A stretch of DNA of 64,000 nt, from the NCBI GenBank assembly GCA_028687585.1, contig JAQTZV010000025.1, positions 22,363 through 86,362 of the forward strand. Reading direction: 5' to 3'. The stretch comes from Desulfuromonadaceae bacterium (lineage in GTDB: Bacteria > Desulfobacterota > Desulfuromonadia > Geobacterales > Pseudopelobacteraceae). Made by a program: the position numbers and the translations under genes. This document shows, piece after piece, positions 46,010 to 55,250 of the stretch (the first letter of the stretch is position 1; the number at the start of each line of letters is the position of its first letter). The notes under the pieces are model-generated. The model saw only the letters and a program-made list of their open reading frames with translations, did not search any database and was not told the DNA's origin.

Positions 46010-48042
46010 ACTACCCTCCTGATACGCACCGCACAGACCTTGAATTCCGGTATGGCAGACTCGGGATCGAGTACGTTGTTGGTAAGGGCGTTGGCCGCAC
46101 CCTCGGCAAAATGAAACGGAATAAATACCACCCCCGGCACAACCATGGCGGTCAACCGCGCCGCCACCCTGATTTCACCGCGTCTGCTGGCAACCAGCAG
46201 CTCGTCACGGTCGCGTACATCAAGCCGGCCGGCATCGTCGGGGTGAATTTCGACGAAGGCGGTGCGTTCCTCCCGGTCCAGCAGATGGGTCCGTCTGGTC
46301 ATGGTTCCGGTATGCCAGTGAAAATATGTACGGCCGGTAGTCAGCACAAAGGGATACTCGTCATCGACCGCTTCTGCCGGCGGGCGGTATGATGCGGGGC
46401 TGAAGCGGCCGAGGCCGCGGGTAAAGCTTTCCATGTGCAGAATCGGAGTCCCGGAATGGCTCTTGCCTGGACAGGGCCACTGCAGGCCGTGGCGGTCGAG
46501 TCGATCATATGCTATGCCGCCGTATATCGGGGTGAGGGAAGCGATCTCATCCATAACCTGTGACGGGCCTGAATAACGCATCCCGCCGTATCCGGCCCGT
46601 TCGGCCAGGGCGCAGATTATTTCCCAATCAGCGAGCGCCTCACCGGGCGGATCCAGAGCCTTTCTGACCCTTTGGATGCGGCGTTCAGTATTGGTGAAGG
46701 TCCCTTCTTTCTCGGCATAGCAGGCGGCCGGCAGCACTACATCGGCCATGGCCGCAGTTTCACTGAGAAAGATATCCTGCACCACCAGCAGCTCCAGATT
46801 CTCCAAGGCGTGCCGGGCATGGGCCTGATCGGGGTCGGACAACAGCGGGTTCTCACCCATGATGAACATCCCCCGCAAAAGCCCGGAAGCAGCGGCGTCC
46901 ATGGCATGGGTAAGCGGCAGCCCGGCTCTCTCCGGCAGCGTCGACACCCCCCAGGCCCGGGCGAACTTCTGGCGCTGCAGCGGGTCGGCCACCTTCTGAT
47001 AGCCGCTGTAGACATCGGGCAGTGCCCCCATGTCGCAACCGCCCTGGACATTGTTCTGACCCCGCAGCGGGTTGACCCCCGTACCCGGCCGCCCCAGGTT
47101 GCCGGTCAGAAGGGACAGCGCCGCACAGCAACGGACGTTATCCACACCATGGCTGTGCTGGGTAATTCCCATGGAGTACACGATCATGGCCCGCCCGGCT
47201 GCGGCAAACATGCGGGCAGCGGCGACAATTTCATCTGCCTCCAGTCCGGTGAGGGCTGCGGCACGTTCCGGTGTCCAGTCAGCCACGTTAGCAGCAAGAG
47301 CGGCATAGTTTTCGGTGCGCTGTTCAATAAAGAGTCGATCCATCAGCCCTTCGGTGATGATAACGTGCATCATCCCGTTGATGAGCGCCACATCACTGCC
47401 GTTTTTGTGGCGCAGATGCAGGTCGGCGTGGCGGGCCAGGCGAATGCGGCGGTTGTCAGCGACGATCAGCTTCGCTCCGCGCTGCGCAGCATTGAGGATA
47501 CGGGTTCCGATCAGCGGGTGCTGTTCGGTGGTGTTGGAGCCGATCACCAATATCAAATCAGTCTGATCGAAGCAGGAGATTGAATTGGTCATGGCTCCCG
47601 ATCCGAAGGTCTCTGCCAGGCCAAAGACGGTGGAGGAGTGACATAAACGGGCGCAATGGTCTATGTTGTTGGTAGCGAACACCGCTCGTGCCAGTTTCAT
47701 CAGCAGGTAATTTTCCTCGTTTGTGGCCTTGGCCGAGGAGGAGAACATCACGGAGTCGTACCCATGACGCTGCTGGATGGAGCGCAGACGATCAACCACC
47801 AGACCAATGGCTTCATCCCAGGAAGCAGGAGTTAATGTACCGTTGCGGCGAATCAAAGGTGTCGTGAGACGGTCGGAATGATGCACGAAGGCAAAGGCAT
47901 TCCACCCCTTGACACAGAGTCCGCCCCGGCTGACCGGGTGGGTAGTGCTCGGTTCGACCCCCACCAGACGTCCCCCGTCGCTGACCAGATAGAAAGAGCA
48001 GCCGGTGCCGCAATACGGGCAGACAGTCAGAGTCCTCTTCAC
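46006..48042 (-). CDS. fdhA: formate dehydrogenase catalytic subunit (Mo/W-bis-MGD, Cys type)
   Basis: A 678-residue molybdopterin oxidoreductase starting at GTG 48042, which overlaps the previous gene by 4 bp (GTGA) and has GAGAGGTG upstream; the longer frame to 48132 is rejected. The N-terminal [4Fe-4S] site uses Cys8, Cys11, Cys15 and Cys43. The metal-site motif HCARLCHSSTV (Cys134-His135) is the formate dehydrogenase signature with Cys in place of selenocysteine. There is no Tat signal or N-terminal ferredoxin domain, so the enzyme is cytoplasmic and depends on separate electron-transfer subunits. In this cluster it would oxidise formate from the methyl-oxidation pathway. Confidence 0.9.
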   Translation of the reverse strand: MKRTLTVCPYCGTGCSFYLVSDGGRLVGVEPSTTHPVSRGGLCVKGWNAFAFVHHSDRLTTPLIRRNGTLTPASWDEAIGLVVDRLRSIQQRHGYDSVMFSSSAKATNEENYLLMKLARAVFATNNIDHCARLCHSSTVFGLAETFGSGAMTNSISCFDQTDLILVIGSNTTEQHPLIGTRILNAAQRGAKLIVADNRRIRLARHADLHLRHKNGSDVALINGMMHVIITEGLMDRLFIEQRTENYAALAANVADWTPERAAALTGLEADEIVAAARMFAAAGRAMIVYSMGITQHSHGVDNVRCCAALSLLTGNLGRPGTGVNPLRGQNNVQGGCDMGALPDVYSGYQKVADPLQRQKFARAWGVSTLPERAGLPLTHAMDAAASGLLRGMFIMGENPLLSDPDQAHARHALENLELLVVQDIFLSETAAMADVVLPAACYAEKEGTFTNTERRIQRVRKALDPPGEALADWEIICALAERAGYGGMRYSGPSQVMDEIASLTPIYGGIAYDRLDRHGLQWPCPGKSHSGTPILHMESFTRGLGRFSPASYRPPAEAVDDEYPFVLTTGRTYFHWHTGTMTRRTHLLDREERTAFVEIHPDDAGRLDVRDRDELLVASRRGEIRVAARLTAMVVPGVVFIPFHFAEGAANALTNNVLDPESAIPEFKVCAVRIRRVV

Positions 48043-48899
48043 AGAGCACCTCTCAAATGTTCTACTTCGTTCAACCAGAAGACAGGACCATCCTGGCAGC
48101 AGTACAAGTGTTCGATAGTGCAGTGGCCGCATTTACCGACGCCGCAGCGCATGTGGCGCTCCAGCGAGACTACTATCTGTGCAGAAGTGAGCCCTTTCTT
48201 CTTCAGCTCTTCTATGACGAAGCGGTACATGACCGGCGGTCCGACGATCACCGCCACAGTTATTGTGCAATCGATCTCAAGCGGCGGGATCAGGGCGGTG
48301 ATCAGGCCGACGTTGCCGCTGTAGCAACTTCCTCCGCCGGTGATCCGGTCAACAGTACGACTGCAGGCAAAGCGGGACGAAGCCTCCCAGGCTGTCAGAT
48401 CATCTTTGAACAGGGTGTCCTCAACGCTCTTGGCGCCATAGAGGATGGTGAGCCGTCCGAACTCCTCCGTGCGGTCCTCGCAATACTGGATCAGTGAACG
48501 CATCGGCGCCAGGCCGCATCCACCGGATATCAGCAGCAGATCTCGCCCCCGCAGCTTATCAAGCGCAAAAGGTCGGCCATAGGGACCGCGAATACCGATT
48601 GTGTCACCCACTACAAGCTGGTGCATGGCGGAGGTTACACTCCCGGCACGGCGCACACCGAGCTCGAAATAACCGTCCCGGGTCGGCGAAGACGACACTG
48701 AAATCGGCGCCTCCCCCCAGCCGAGCAGAGAAACCTGCACGAACTGCCCAGGTGAATGCCCGAGAGCCCCCCCCTCCGGCAGGCGCAGACGGAACAGCTT
48801 TTCATTGGGAGTCAGGTCGCTGACAGCAACTATCTCGCAGTCGAGCGGCACATACAGAGACTGAGTGGAGTTATGGACTGAAAGCGGAAACATAGTCAT
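48039..48899 (-). CDS. FAD/NAD(P)-binding [2Fe-2S] reductase subunit (HydG/AsrB-like)
   Basis: A 286-residue ferredoxin-NADP reductase-type protein. The flavin site is PISVSSSP, the nucleotide-binding site is GGCGLAPMRSLI, and the C-terminus carries a [2Fe-2S] cluster site MRCGVGKCGHCTIEHLYCC (C-x4-C-x2-C-x8-C). It resembles hydrogenase gamma and sulfite reductase B subunits that pass electrons to NAD(P). With the next two genes it forms a likely soluble formate:NAD(P) oxidoreductase. It begins 4 bp after folD. Start is either Met1 or Met3, both adjacent. Confidence 0.9.
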   Translation of the reverse strand: MTMFPLSVHNSTQSLYVPLDCEIVAVSDLTPNEKLFRLRLPEGGALGHSPGQFVQVSLLGWGEAPISVSSSPTRDGYFELGVRRAGSVTSAMHQLVVGDTIGIRGPYGRPFALDKLRGRDLLLISGGCGLAPMRSLIQYCEDRTEEFGRLTILYGAKSVEDTLFKDDLTAWEASSRFACSRTVDRITGGGSCYSGNVGLITALIPPLEIDCTITVAVIVGPPVMYRFVIEELKKKGLTSAQIVVSLERHMRCGVGKCGHCTIEHLYCCQDGPVFWLNEVEHLRGAL

Positions 48900-48903
48900 G
48901 GTC

Positions 48904-49782
48904 TCATGCCTGGTTGAAATTATTCTGGTACGCCATCAGTGTGTTGATCATCAGGGCCGCCACGGTCATACGCCCCACCCCGCCCGGCACCGGAGTGATC
49001 CAGGAGCACTTTTTTGCTACATTTTCGAAATCAACGTCGCCGACGATTCTGCCGTTTTCCAGACGATTGATCCCCACATCGATCAGGACGACACCATCCT
49101 TGACCATGTCTGTCGTGACAAAACCGGGGATGCCCACAGCCACAATGACGATATCTGCGCGGCGGGTTTCATCCAGCAGCAGCTCACGGGGCGTCTCGAT
49201 GTGCGCCAGAGTGACCGTGGCATTGCCGATGGTAAAATCATTGGAAAGCATGATCGAGATCGGCTTGCCGACAATATTGGAGCGACCGATGACCACACAA
49301 TGCTTCCCTTTGATCGGAATATCGTAATACTGCAGCAGTTTGCAGATGCCATAGGCCGTTGCGGGACGGAAAGCCTTTTGCCCAAGCGTCATGCGACCAA
49401 AATTGGCCGGGTGAAAACCGTCGATATCCTTTTCCGGGGCAATGGCGTTGATGATGTTTTGCTGATCAATATGCTTCGGCACCGGAAGCTGGACTATCAG
49501 GCCATCGGTAGTGGTATCATAGTTGATCTCCTCTATCTTTGCCAGAAGTTCCGCCTCGGTTATCTCTTCCGGCAACCGGATAAGGTTGCCCTCAAACCCG
49601 GCTCTCTCGCATGAGCTTATCTTCGACTTTACATACGATTCGCTTGGTGCGTGGTTGCCTACCAGGATTATGGTCATATGCGGCTTGCGCAGGCCCGATT
49701 CCACGTAACCGGCAACTTTACGGGAAATATCCACGACCAGATGTTCAGCGCACAGTTTGCCGTCAAGCAGCTTCATCTGCAT
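48904..49782 (-). CDS. folD: methylenetetrahydrofolate dehydrogenase/cyclohydrolase
   Basis: A 292-residue bifunctional FolD. It has the substrate-site pattern [17 protein letters not shown] (catalytic Lys), [13 protein letters not shown], the dinucleotide-binding [17 protein letters not shown] and the C-terminal [19 protein letters not shown]. It oxidises methylene-THF to methenyl-THF and hydrolyses it to 10-formyl-THF. Within this cluster it supplies the middle steps between methyl-THF oxidation and formate. It could be a dedicated second copy or the only copy in the genome. Confidence 0.95.
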   Translation of the reverse strand: MQMKLLDGKLCAEHLVVDISRKVAGYVESGLRKPHMTIILVGNHAPSESYVKSKISSCERAGFEGNLIRLPEEITEAELLAKIEEINYDTTTDGLIVQLPVPKHIDQQNIINAIAPEKDIDGFHPANFGRMTLGQKAFRPATAYGICKLLQYYDIPIKGKHCVVIGRSNIVGKPISIMLSNDFTIGNATVTLAHIETPRELLLDETRRADIVIVAVGIPGFVTTDMVKDGVVLIDVGINRLENGRIVGDVDFENVAKKCSWITPVPGGVGRMTVAALMINTLMAYQNNFNQA

Positions 49783-49806
49783 TTCGGTCCCTCGATTTAA
49801 AAATAA

Positions 49807-50847
49807 TTATTTACTGTATTTATCCAATAACGTTTTTGCGTCATTCAGCAGCGCCTTACCATTGGCGCCTTTGGCATCGGCCTCTTTGATCCATGCGTCA
49901 TCGACATTTTCGGTCGCCTTTACCCAGCGTTTATATTCAGCAGGGCTCACCGCAATGAAGGTATTATGACGATCCTGTGCAATCTTACGCCCCGGTTCTG
50001 TCGTGGAACCAAATACTTTGCCAGCCCACTTTGACTCTTCAAGGCCGCTGTTATTGTCGATGACCTTCCGTAATTCGGGGGACAGGCTGTCATACTTGGC
50101 CTTATTCATAGCCATAACGAAAATTGAATTGGAAACCTTTGGAAGATCCGGAGGAGTTTCAACATGAACTTTGGCAATCTCCTGCATCTTGAATGCCGTC
50201 ATAATCTCCCACGGCAGCATCGCGCCGTCGACTACCCCTTTGGACACCGCCTCCGGCACTGACGGCACCGGCATCTGGACCGGGATCGCACCGAGTGCGG
50301 CCACAATCTGCGAACCGATACGAGTTGGAGCACGAAGTTTCAAACCGTTGAAATCCTCCAACGACTTGATGGATTTGCTCTTTAATTGAATCTGGGTACC
50401 GTCATGCAGATGAGCAAAAATCAACTTGGTGCCCTTGAACTCATCAAGCGAATTTTTCTGAATATATTCCCAGAGTGCCGGGCTCCCTTTTTCTGCATTA
50501 ATCGTCATAAAAGGAAGCTCAAACACTTCAGTTTTGATAAAGCGCCCCGCCTGATAGGTCGGTATCGTCCAGATGACGTCAGCCACACCGTCACGTGCCT
50601 GGTCGAATAGTTGCGACGGTGTTCCGCCCAACGACATGGAAGGATAAATCTGGCATTTGAGCCTGCCATTTGATTCCTTGTTGATTTTATTGCACCAGGG
50701 GGTGACCAGGAGTTTATTAGCGGTTGAGTTTGGCGGATTAGGATGGGCGACTTTGAGAACTATCACGTCCGATGCTGCACCGGCAATGACGGTTCCCAGT
50801 AAAACTGCGGTTACGGCAAGAATCATGCGGGTTTTGAATGGCTTCAT
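49807..50847 (-). CDS. TRAP-type solute receptor DctP
   Basis: A 346-residue periplasmic receptor: signal peptide (about 1-26), then VIVLKVAHPNPPNSTANKLLVTPWCNKINKES, and the TRAP family region FNGLKLRAPTRIGSQIVAALGAIPVQMPVPSVPEAVSKGVVDG, where the Arg that binds a carboxylate is in LRAPTR. It should bind an organic acid. The two membrane subunits DctQ and DctM are not next to it nor anywhere in the window. Being embedded in the C1 cluster, the ligand is likely the methylated substrate or a product of it. Confidence 0.9.
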   Translation of the reverse strand: MKPFKTRMILAVTAVLLGTVIAGAASDVIVLKVAHPNPPNSTANKLLVTPWCNKINKESNGRLKCQIYPSMSLGGTPSQLFDQARDGVADVIWTIPTYQAGRFIKTEVFELPFMTINAEKGSPALWEYIQKNSLDEFKGTKLIFAHLHDGTQIQLKSKSIKSLEDFNGLKLRAPTRIGSQIVAALGAIPVQMPVPSVPEAVSKGVVDGAMLPWEIMTAFKMQEIAKVHVETPPDLPKVSNSIFVMAMNKAKYDSLSPELRKVIDNNSGLEESKWAGKVFGSTTEPGRKIAQDRHNTFIAVSPAEYKRWVKATENVDDAWIKEADAKGANGKALLNDAKTLLDKYSK

Positions 50848-50909
50848 GTTTCGACTCCTCCTGAGTGTGGTTTTGCTTCGCCTGTAATTCAGGCATGTAA
50901 TACAACGAT

Positions 50910-52097
50910 TCAGTGAGTACTTCCGAAAACCGCTTCTACATTATGCAGATAACGCGCATCTTTAAATGGACTGCCTTCAAGGGATATGAAATCGGCCCGT
51001 TGGCCGACCTCCAGCATGGCCGCCTCTGCTCCCCAGCGTTTGCGAGGCAGAGACGTTGCCGATCTCAACACCGCGTCCATGGGGAGACCGGTCCTTGAGA
51101 AAAAGTCGAGTTCAGCAATCAGTGCCTCGCCGTGGCGTACACCATGACTGCCGGCATCCGAGCCTGCCACCAGCGGGACGCCGAGATCGGCGGCTATCGC
51201 CACATGTTCGAGGTGGGAGTCCAGGATGCGGCGCAGGTTGGCAACAGTCTTCGCATCCCATCCGGCGAGTTCAGGGCGCTGCCATTGAAAGTGGACAGGC
51301 GAAAAGGTCGGAACCCAGGAGATGCCCCGGTCAGCCATGGATTTCAGAATGTCGCGGGTCATGAAAAATCCGTGCTCTATGGAGTCCACCCCTGCAGCCA
51401 CTGCGACTTCCAGTCCTGCGACGCCGCTGCAGTGTACAAAAGTGCGCAGGCCAAGTGCGCGGGCCTGCAAGACGATCGAACGCAGCTCTTCCCTGTCAAA
51501 CTGAGGCTCTCCCTTCACCACTCCCGCCTTGAAATCGATTATGCCGGTCAGGATCACCTTAAGATCGTCGGCCGATGTGCTGATCTCACGGATTGCACGG
51601 GAGATCTCATCGCCGGAGGTCACTTCGCGTGCCATAAAACCGCCATAGCGCCCCGGTCGCCGCAGAGCCATCCCCGCCGAGCGGACCGTCACCCTCCCCG
51701 ATTCCAGGCGACTCAGATGATTGATCCCATAGCGATCCCCGGCATCCACCACCAGAGTTACCCCGGCAGCGAGGTTTGCGGCAATGTTGTCGCGGGCAAC
51801 AGCCAGCATCTCCTCGCCGGGAGCATTCAAATACTCGTTGCGAATAGTGAAATCCAGCTGTCCGCCGTCCAGAAAGAGGTGACTGTGGGCCTCCACCAGC
51901 CCGGGCATGATGAATGCTTTCTTTGTTACCCGAATATCTCTTCTGCCCAACGCAACTGAAACATCACCACGCTCAATGCCGGCAATAGTACCCTGCTCAA
52001 CAACGGCAGTGTACGGCCCGTCTGAATGATACTGCTCGCCGTCAAAAAAGGTTGCGGTCACAACCGCATAGCTGTCCATGCATCCGGTACCGATCAT
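50910..52097 (-). CDS. metal-dependent amidohydrolase
   Basis: A 395-residue amidohydrolase-superfamily enzyme. Metal-site residues appear in order: EAHSHL (HxH, about 69-74), a lysine in GIIDFKAGV, His in TFVHCSG, His in DSIEHGFF and Asp in AGSDAGSHG. The layout is that of imidazolonepropionase/prolidase-like members which cleave cyclic amides, amidines or peptide-like bonds in the cytoplasm. No signal peptide. It overlaps the methyltransferase gene by 4 bp, so it is tightly tied to the methyl-transfer pathway and may prepare or release the methylated substrate. Substrate not determined. Confidence 0.85.
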   Translation of the reverse strand: MIGTGCMDSYAVVTATFFDGEQYHSDGPYTAVVEQGTIAGIERGDVSVALGRRDIRVTKKAFIMPGLVEAHSHLFLDGGQLDFTIRNEYLNAPGEEMLAVARDNIAANLAAGVTLVVDAGDRYGINHLSRLESGRVTVRSAGMALRRPGRYGGFMAREVTSGDEISRAIREISTSADDLKVILTGIIDFKAGVVKGEPQFDREELRSIVLQARALGLRTFVHCSGVAGLEVAVAAGVDSIEHGFFMTRDILKSMADRGISWVPTFSPVHFQWQRPELAGWDAKTVANLRRILDSHLEHVAIAADLGVPLVAGSDAGSHGVRHGEALIAELDFFSRTGLPMDAVLRSATSLPRKRWGAEAAMLEVGQRADFISLEGSPFKDARYLHNVEAVFGSTH

Positions 52098-52972
52098 GCT
52101 TTGTAAAACCTCCGCACCTGCCGGAGTGCACCGCTTCCGGTCAGATCAATGAAATTTTTGAAGGTGTCGAGGACAAAGTTGTCAGCTGCCAATGGCTTAT
52201 AGTCCCGCCATGGTGTGCCAAGTACGGTATTCATACCGAACGGAACCGCCATCGTCAGGAAGGCACATTCCAGCTGTTCCTTCAGGTTCGTACCATCAGC
52301 AGCATTGGCAGGCAGCTGCTGACCGATATTGCTTAAGCCCCCGGAGATGTTGATGCCTTTCAGGTCCGGATCGCTGCCGATCATCCGGATGCCGTCCAGC
52401 GTGGCGCGGGTCATGCCGGTGGTATCGACGATGAGGGCGCTGACGGAGATATCCACGAAGACATCACTGACGTTAAGCCCGTTTTCACGTACCAGGCGCT
52501 GCGTCGCCCGTTTGGCAGTGGCGGCAATCTCTGCGCCGGTTTTGTTCGGTTTTGCGACGCCGTCTTCCAACCGTTCAGTACCCATCAGTATGACCCGGAA
52601 CGGCCGTATCTTTTGCAGATCCATAAGATCCCAGCGTGTTTCGGCTATCGAGTTGATGATCGGCGATTGCCCTCCGGCCTTGTGCTGGTCGTAGGCTTTG
52701 AGGCAGACCTCCTGAACATCAGCGCCGGGGAAATCGAAAGAGAGCGGCACTGAAACCACTGCCTGAATGGCTTTGATCACTTCGGCCATGAACTGCGGGT
52801 CGCTCTTTGCCCGGGTGCCGACATTTACGTTCAGCGCAAACGCACCTGCCGCAACCTGCCTGACGGCCAGCGCCTGAATTCCGGCAAAATCTTCATTGTC
52901 GAAGAGCGCCCGGGTGCTTTTAAAACCCGGATTGATCCGTTCCCCGAGAATATTTAGATTAAAGTTTTTCAT
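52094..52972 (-). CDS. pterin-binding methyltransferase (methyl-corrinoid:THF, AcsE/MtgA type)
   Basis: A 292-residue TIM-barrel protein of the dihydropteroate synthase-like family that moves methyl groups between a corrinoid protein and tetrahydrofolate. Typical features are GERINPG at the start, NVNVGTRA, the pterin-site PLSFDFPGADV, SPIINSIAE, and the late INISGGLSNIG and LGTPWRD. It lies between the RACo-type activator and the amidohydrolase, with the corrinoid protein three genes upstream, and would form methyl-THF from the methylated corrinoid. Confidence 0.92.
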   Translation of the reverse strand: MKNFNLNILGERINPGFKSTRALFDNEDFAGIQALAVRQVAAGAFALNVNVGTRAKSDPQFMAEVIKAIQAVVSVPLSFDFPGADVQEVCLKAYDQHKAGGQSPIINSIAETRWDLMDLQKIRPFRVILMGTERLEDGVAKPNKTGAEIAATAKRATQRLVRENGLNVSDVFVDISVSALIVDTTGMTRATLDGIRMIGSDPDLKGINISGGLSNIGQQLPANAADGTNLKEQLECAFLTMAVPFGMNTVLGTPWRDYKPLAADNFVLDTFKNFIDLTGSGALRQVRRFYKA

Positions 52973-52993
52973 ACGTACTCCTGTTCTGTTTTT

Positions 52994-54580
52994 TTAAATT
53001 CCTAACCTGCTGATAAAAGCCTTCTGAAAGCCGGGGACATTGTTTAGTTCAACATGACGACACCGTGTGGCCAATACTGCTGCCCTTTCCCGTACTGCAG
53101 CAGAGACAAGCGCCATCCGTACACCGACACCGGCAGCATTGCCAACCTGACTGAACCGTTCCAGGGGTAGAGCGGGGAACAGACCGATGTCAATGCCGCT
53201 GGAGACGTCTATATATGCACCAAATGCTCCGGCGATCACCACCCGCTCAAGCATCTGCTCCTCCAGCCCCGCTTCAGCCAGCAACATATCCTGGCCGGCG
53301 CGGATCGCAGCTTTGGCAAGCATAACCGCACGTACGTCTTTCTGTGTTATCGTGACATCGGGTGCAAATGAGTATCCCCGGATACCGCCTCTTTCTGACA
53401 CACCCGGATTGTCTGGGAGGATATAGCCACGATGGTTGATTATACCGGCCTGGCGAAGCGTATTCAGAGCATCGAGAACACCGGAACCGCACAATCCAAC
53501 CGGACGTCCAGAACCGATCACCCGGGTTATGATCTCTCCTTCACGCAGCCAGACCTTCTCAATTGCGCCTTCAGCAGCACGCATGCCGCAGGAGATGTTG
53601 CCCCCCTCCAGAGCAGGCCCTGATGCAGTGGATGCCGTGCTGATCGACCCGTTATGAATGAGTGAGATTTCTGTGTTGGTACCGATGTCGATAACCATGC
53701 AGGCGCCGGTATTCCAGAGATGTTCCGTAGCCAGGAGCGCCGCCACATGGTCTCCGCCGACAAACCCGCCGATAGTGGGCAGCAGGCGCACAAAAGCCCC
53801 CGGCATCACGTCCAGTCCCAGATCAGCGGCTTTTATGTCGATGGCGCTGCAGGTTGCGGGTACGAAGGGGGCGCGCCCCAACTGGGACACCGGCAATCCC
53901 AGCAGCAGGTGATGCATGGCGGTGTTGCCGCAGATAGTAATAGACGAGATGTCCGCAGACGCCGCTGAAATCTCTTCACACAATAGTGATGCCAGTGTCC
54001 CGATCGCCTGTACTACGATACGCTTCAGGATGCTGCCGCCATCGGAAGTACGAATAGCGTGGTTGATGCGACTGATCAGGTCTGCACCGTATGCCGACTG
54101 GGGATTCTCGACGCCGAGGCTGGCCAGACGCTCCCCGTTGCCAAGATTGGTAAGCGATCCTGCGATATTTGTGGTGCCGAGATCAATTGAAAGGCCGAGG
54201 GTTCCGGGCCCCGTGACAAAAACATCCCGTACGATCCGGTCGTCATCAAGGCCGCTGACATCGGACCTGACTACAGCGGCAAGGGCACGGAGAGACACCT
54301 CAACAACCAGGTCACTCTGTGGCCGGACCCGGCAGGCCCGAACCCATGCATTGTCGTTTTCAGAAAGTTCCTGATGAGTACCTTCCGCCCCCATGATATC
54401 TGCCCGGCCGGAGATGACCCTGACCAGACAGCTTCCGCAGATGCCTCGCCCCCCACAGGCGCCGGCAATACGGACACCGTTCCTGCGGGCACTTTGGAGA
54501 AGAGTCTCGTCTTCTGACATCCCGATCTCCTGTTCCAGAGTGGCAAACCGGACCATATGGCGTGATGGCTGTTTTTTCAT
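52994..54580 (-). CDS. RACo-type reductive activator of corrinoid proteins
   Basis: A 528-residue ASKHA ATPase with an N-terminal [2Fe-2S] ferredoxin domain (Cys42, Cys48, Cys51 in GACGGRGICGSC and a fourth near residue 83, RACRV), then the DUF4445 domain with LGLSIDLGTTNIAGSL, DIGTNTEISL, ASGPALEGGNISCGM and VIAGAFGAYID. RACo/RamA proteins use ATP to reduce accidentally oxidised Co(II) corrinoid back to Co(I). The start at 54580 gives a 4-bp ATGA overlap with the previous gene; two further in-frame ATGs lie just upstream. Confidence 0.92.
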   Translation of the reverse strand: MKKQPSRHMVRFATLEQEIGMSEDETLLQSARRNGVRIAGACGGRGICGSCLVRVISGRADIMGAEGTHQELSENDNAWVRACRVRPQSDLVVEVSLRALAAVVRSDVSGLDDDRIVRDVFVTGPGTLGLSIDLGTTNIAGSLTNLGNGERLASLGVENPQSAYGADLISRINHAIRTSDGGSILKRIVVQAIGTLASLLCEEISAASADISSITICGNTAMHHLLLGLPVSQLGRAPFVPATCSAIDIKAADLGLDVMPGAFVRLLPTIGGFVGGDHVAALLATEHLWNTGACMVIDIGTNTEISLIHNGSISTASTASGPALEGGNISCGMRAAEGAIEKVWLREGEIITRVIGSGRPVGLCGSGVLDALNTLRQAGIINHRGYILPDNPGVSERGGIRGYSFAPDVTITQKDVRAVMLAKAAIRAGQDMLLAEAGLEEQMLERVVIAGAFGAYIDVSSGIDIGLFPALPLERFSQVGNAAGVGVRMALVSAAVRERAAVLATRCRHVELNNVPGFQKAFISRLGI

Positions 54581-55242
54581 AGTCCCCGATACCTGCATTT
54601 TTCCCTTGATGAGCACGTTTCGCAGCGCTTGTGCAACGGCTGGGCGGACAGGCCGCTACCAACCGGGATTATCATTGAGCGGGACTTGACCGGATGCAGC
54701 ATCCCCTGCGAAGTTACGGAGATACCAAGACGTTCACCCCCTGCCAGCGCAACCACCGCCGCCTGCTGGTCAAGTGCAAATCCGCTGCAGCCGGGTGATA
54801 ACGTGCTGCCCGAGGACAAACTCTGCCGCCTGACTTCACGGCGGATCTGCAGCAAAGCCTGGCGAACGGTATACATCAGCAATTCATTGCCCAATTCGTC
54901 GAGGACGAATGCAAGCGACAGCTTCCGTTCCGTACAGAGGGCAGAGACGCGTGCCTCAAATGCAGCCCCGAGAGTACTGACGACAGCGGCAACGGCGGTC
55001 AGCCGGGTTGAAACGTCCACCAACCCCGGCACGTGTATCGAGCTGCTGCCAAGATCCAGCACGTCTTCGCAGACGGCCCGTACCGGCTCGATGCGGTAGC
55101 AGTAAGCAGGAGTCGCCAGTGATTCCTGCCCGATCATCACCAGCGCGGCACTCCGTGTCTTCTGCGCAGTCCCGGCGCTGAGCGGCCGTTTTGCAACGGC
55201 GGCAACTGCGGCCGGGATATCTACTTTGCCGGTTACGGGCAT
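54577..55242 (-). CDS. MetH activation-domain-like protein
   Basis: A 221-residue protein with weak but ordered similarity to the C-terminal activation domain of cobalamin-dependent methionine synthase: LSPGCSGFALDQQAAVVAL and LGISVTSQGMLHPVKSRSMII occupy the positions of the SAM/B12-interacting motifs (SPGY...lte...P.KSvsg). The end is a cysteine cluster CETCSSREKC not found in MetH itself. It sits between the UroD-like methyltransferase and the RACo gene, overlapping the latter by 4 bp. A role in corrinoid reactivation or in handing over the methyl group is likely; which one is open. Confidence 0.7.
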   Translation of the reverse strand: MPVTGKVDIPAAVAAVAKRPLSAGTAQKTRSAALVMIGQESLATPAYCYRIEPVRAVCEDVLDLGSSSIHVPGLVDVSTRLTAVAAVVSTLGAAFEARVSALCTERKLSLAFVLDELGNELLMYTVRQALLQIRREVRRQSLSSGSTLSPGCSGFALDQQAAVVALAGGERLGISVTSQGMLHPVKSRSMIIPVGSGLSAQPLHKRCETCSSREKCRYRGL

Positions 55243-55250
55243 TATTTCTC

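Noticed and set aside
45158..46114. A 318-codon plus-strand open frame antisense to the dicluster iron-sulfur subunit
   Set aside because: It mirrors a gene with clear cluster motifs, has no ribosome binding site, and its translation is low-complexity with no family resemblance; it arises from G+C-rich codon structure.
46672..47583. A 303-codon plus-strand open frame antisense to formate dehydrogenase
   Set aside because: The minus strand encodes a well-conserved molybdoenzyme across the whole interval; the antisense translation is rich in His, Gln, Gly and Arg without domain features.
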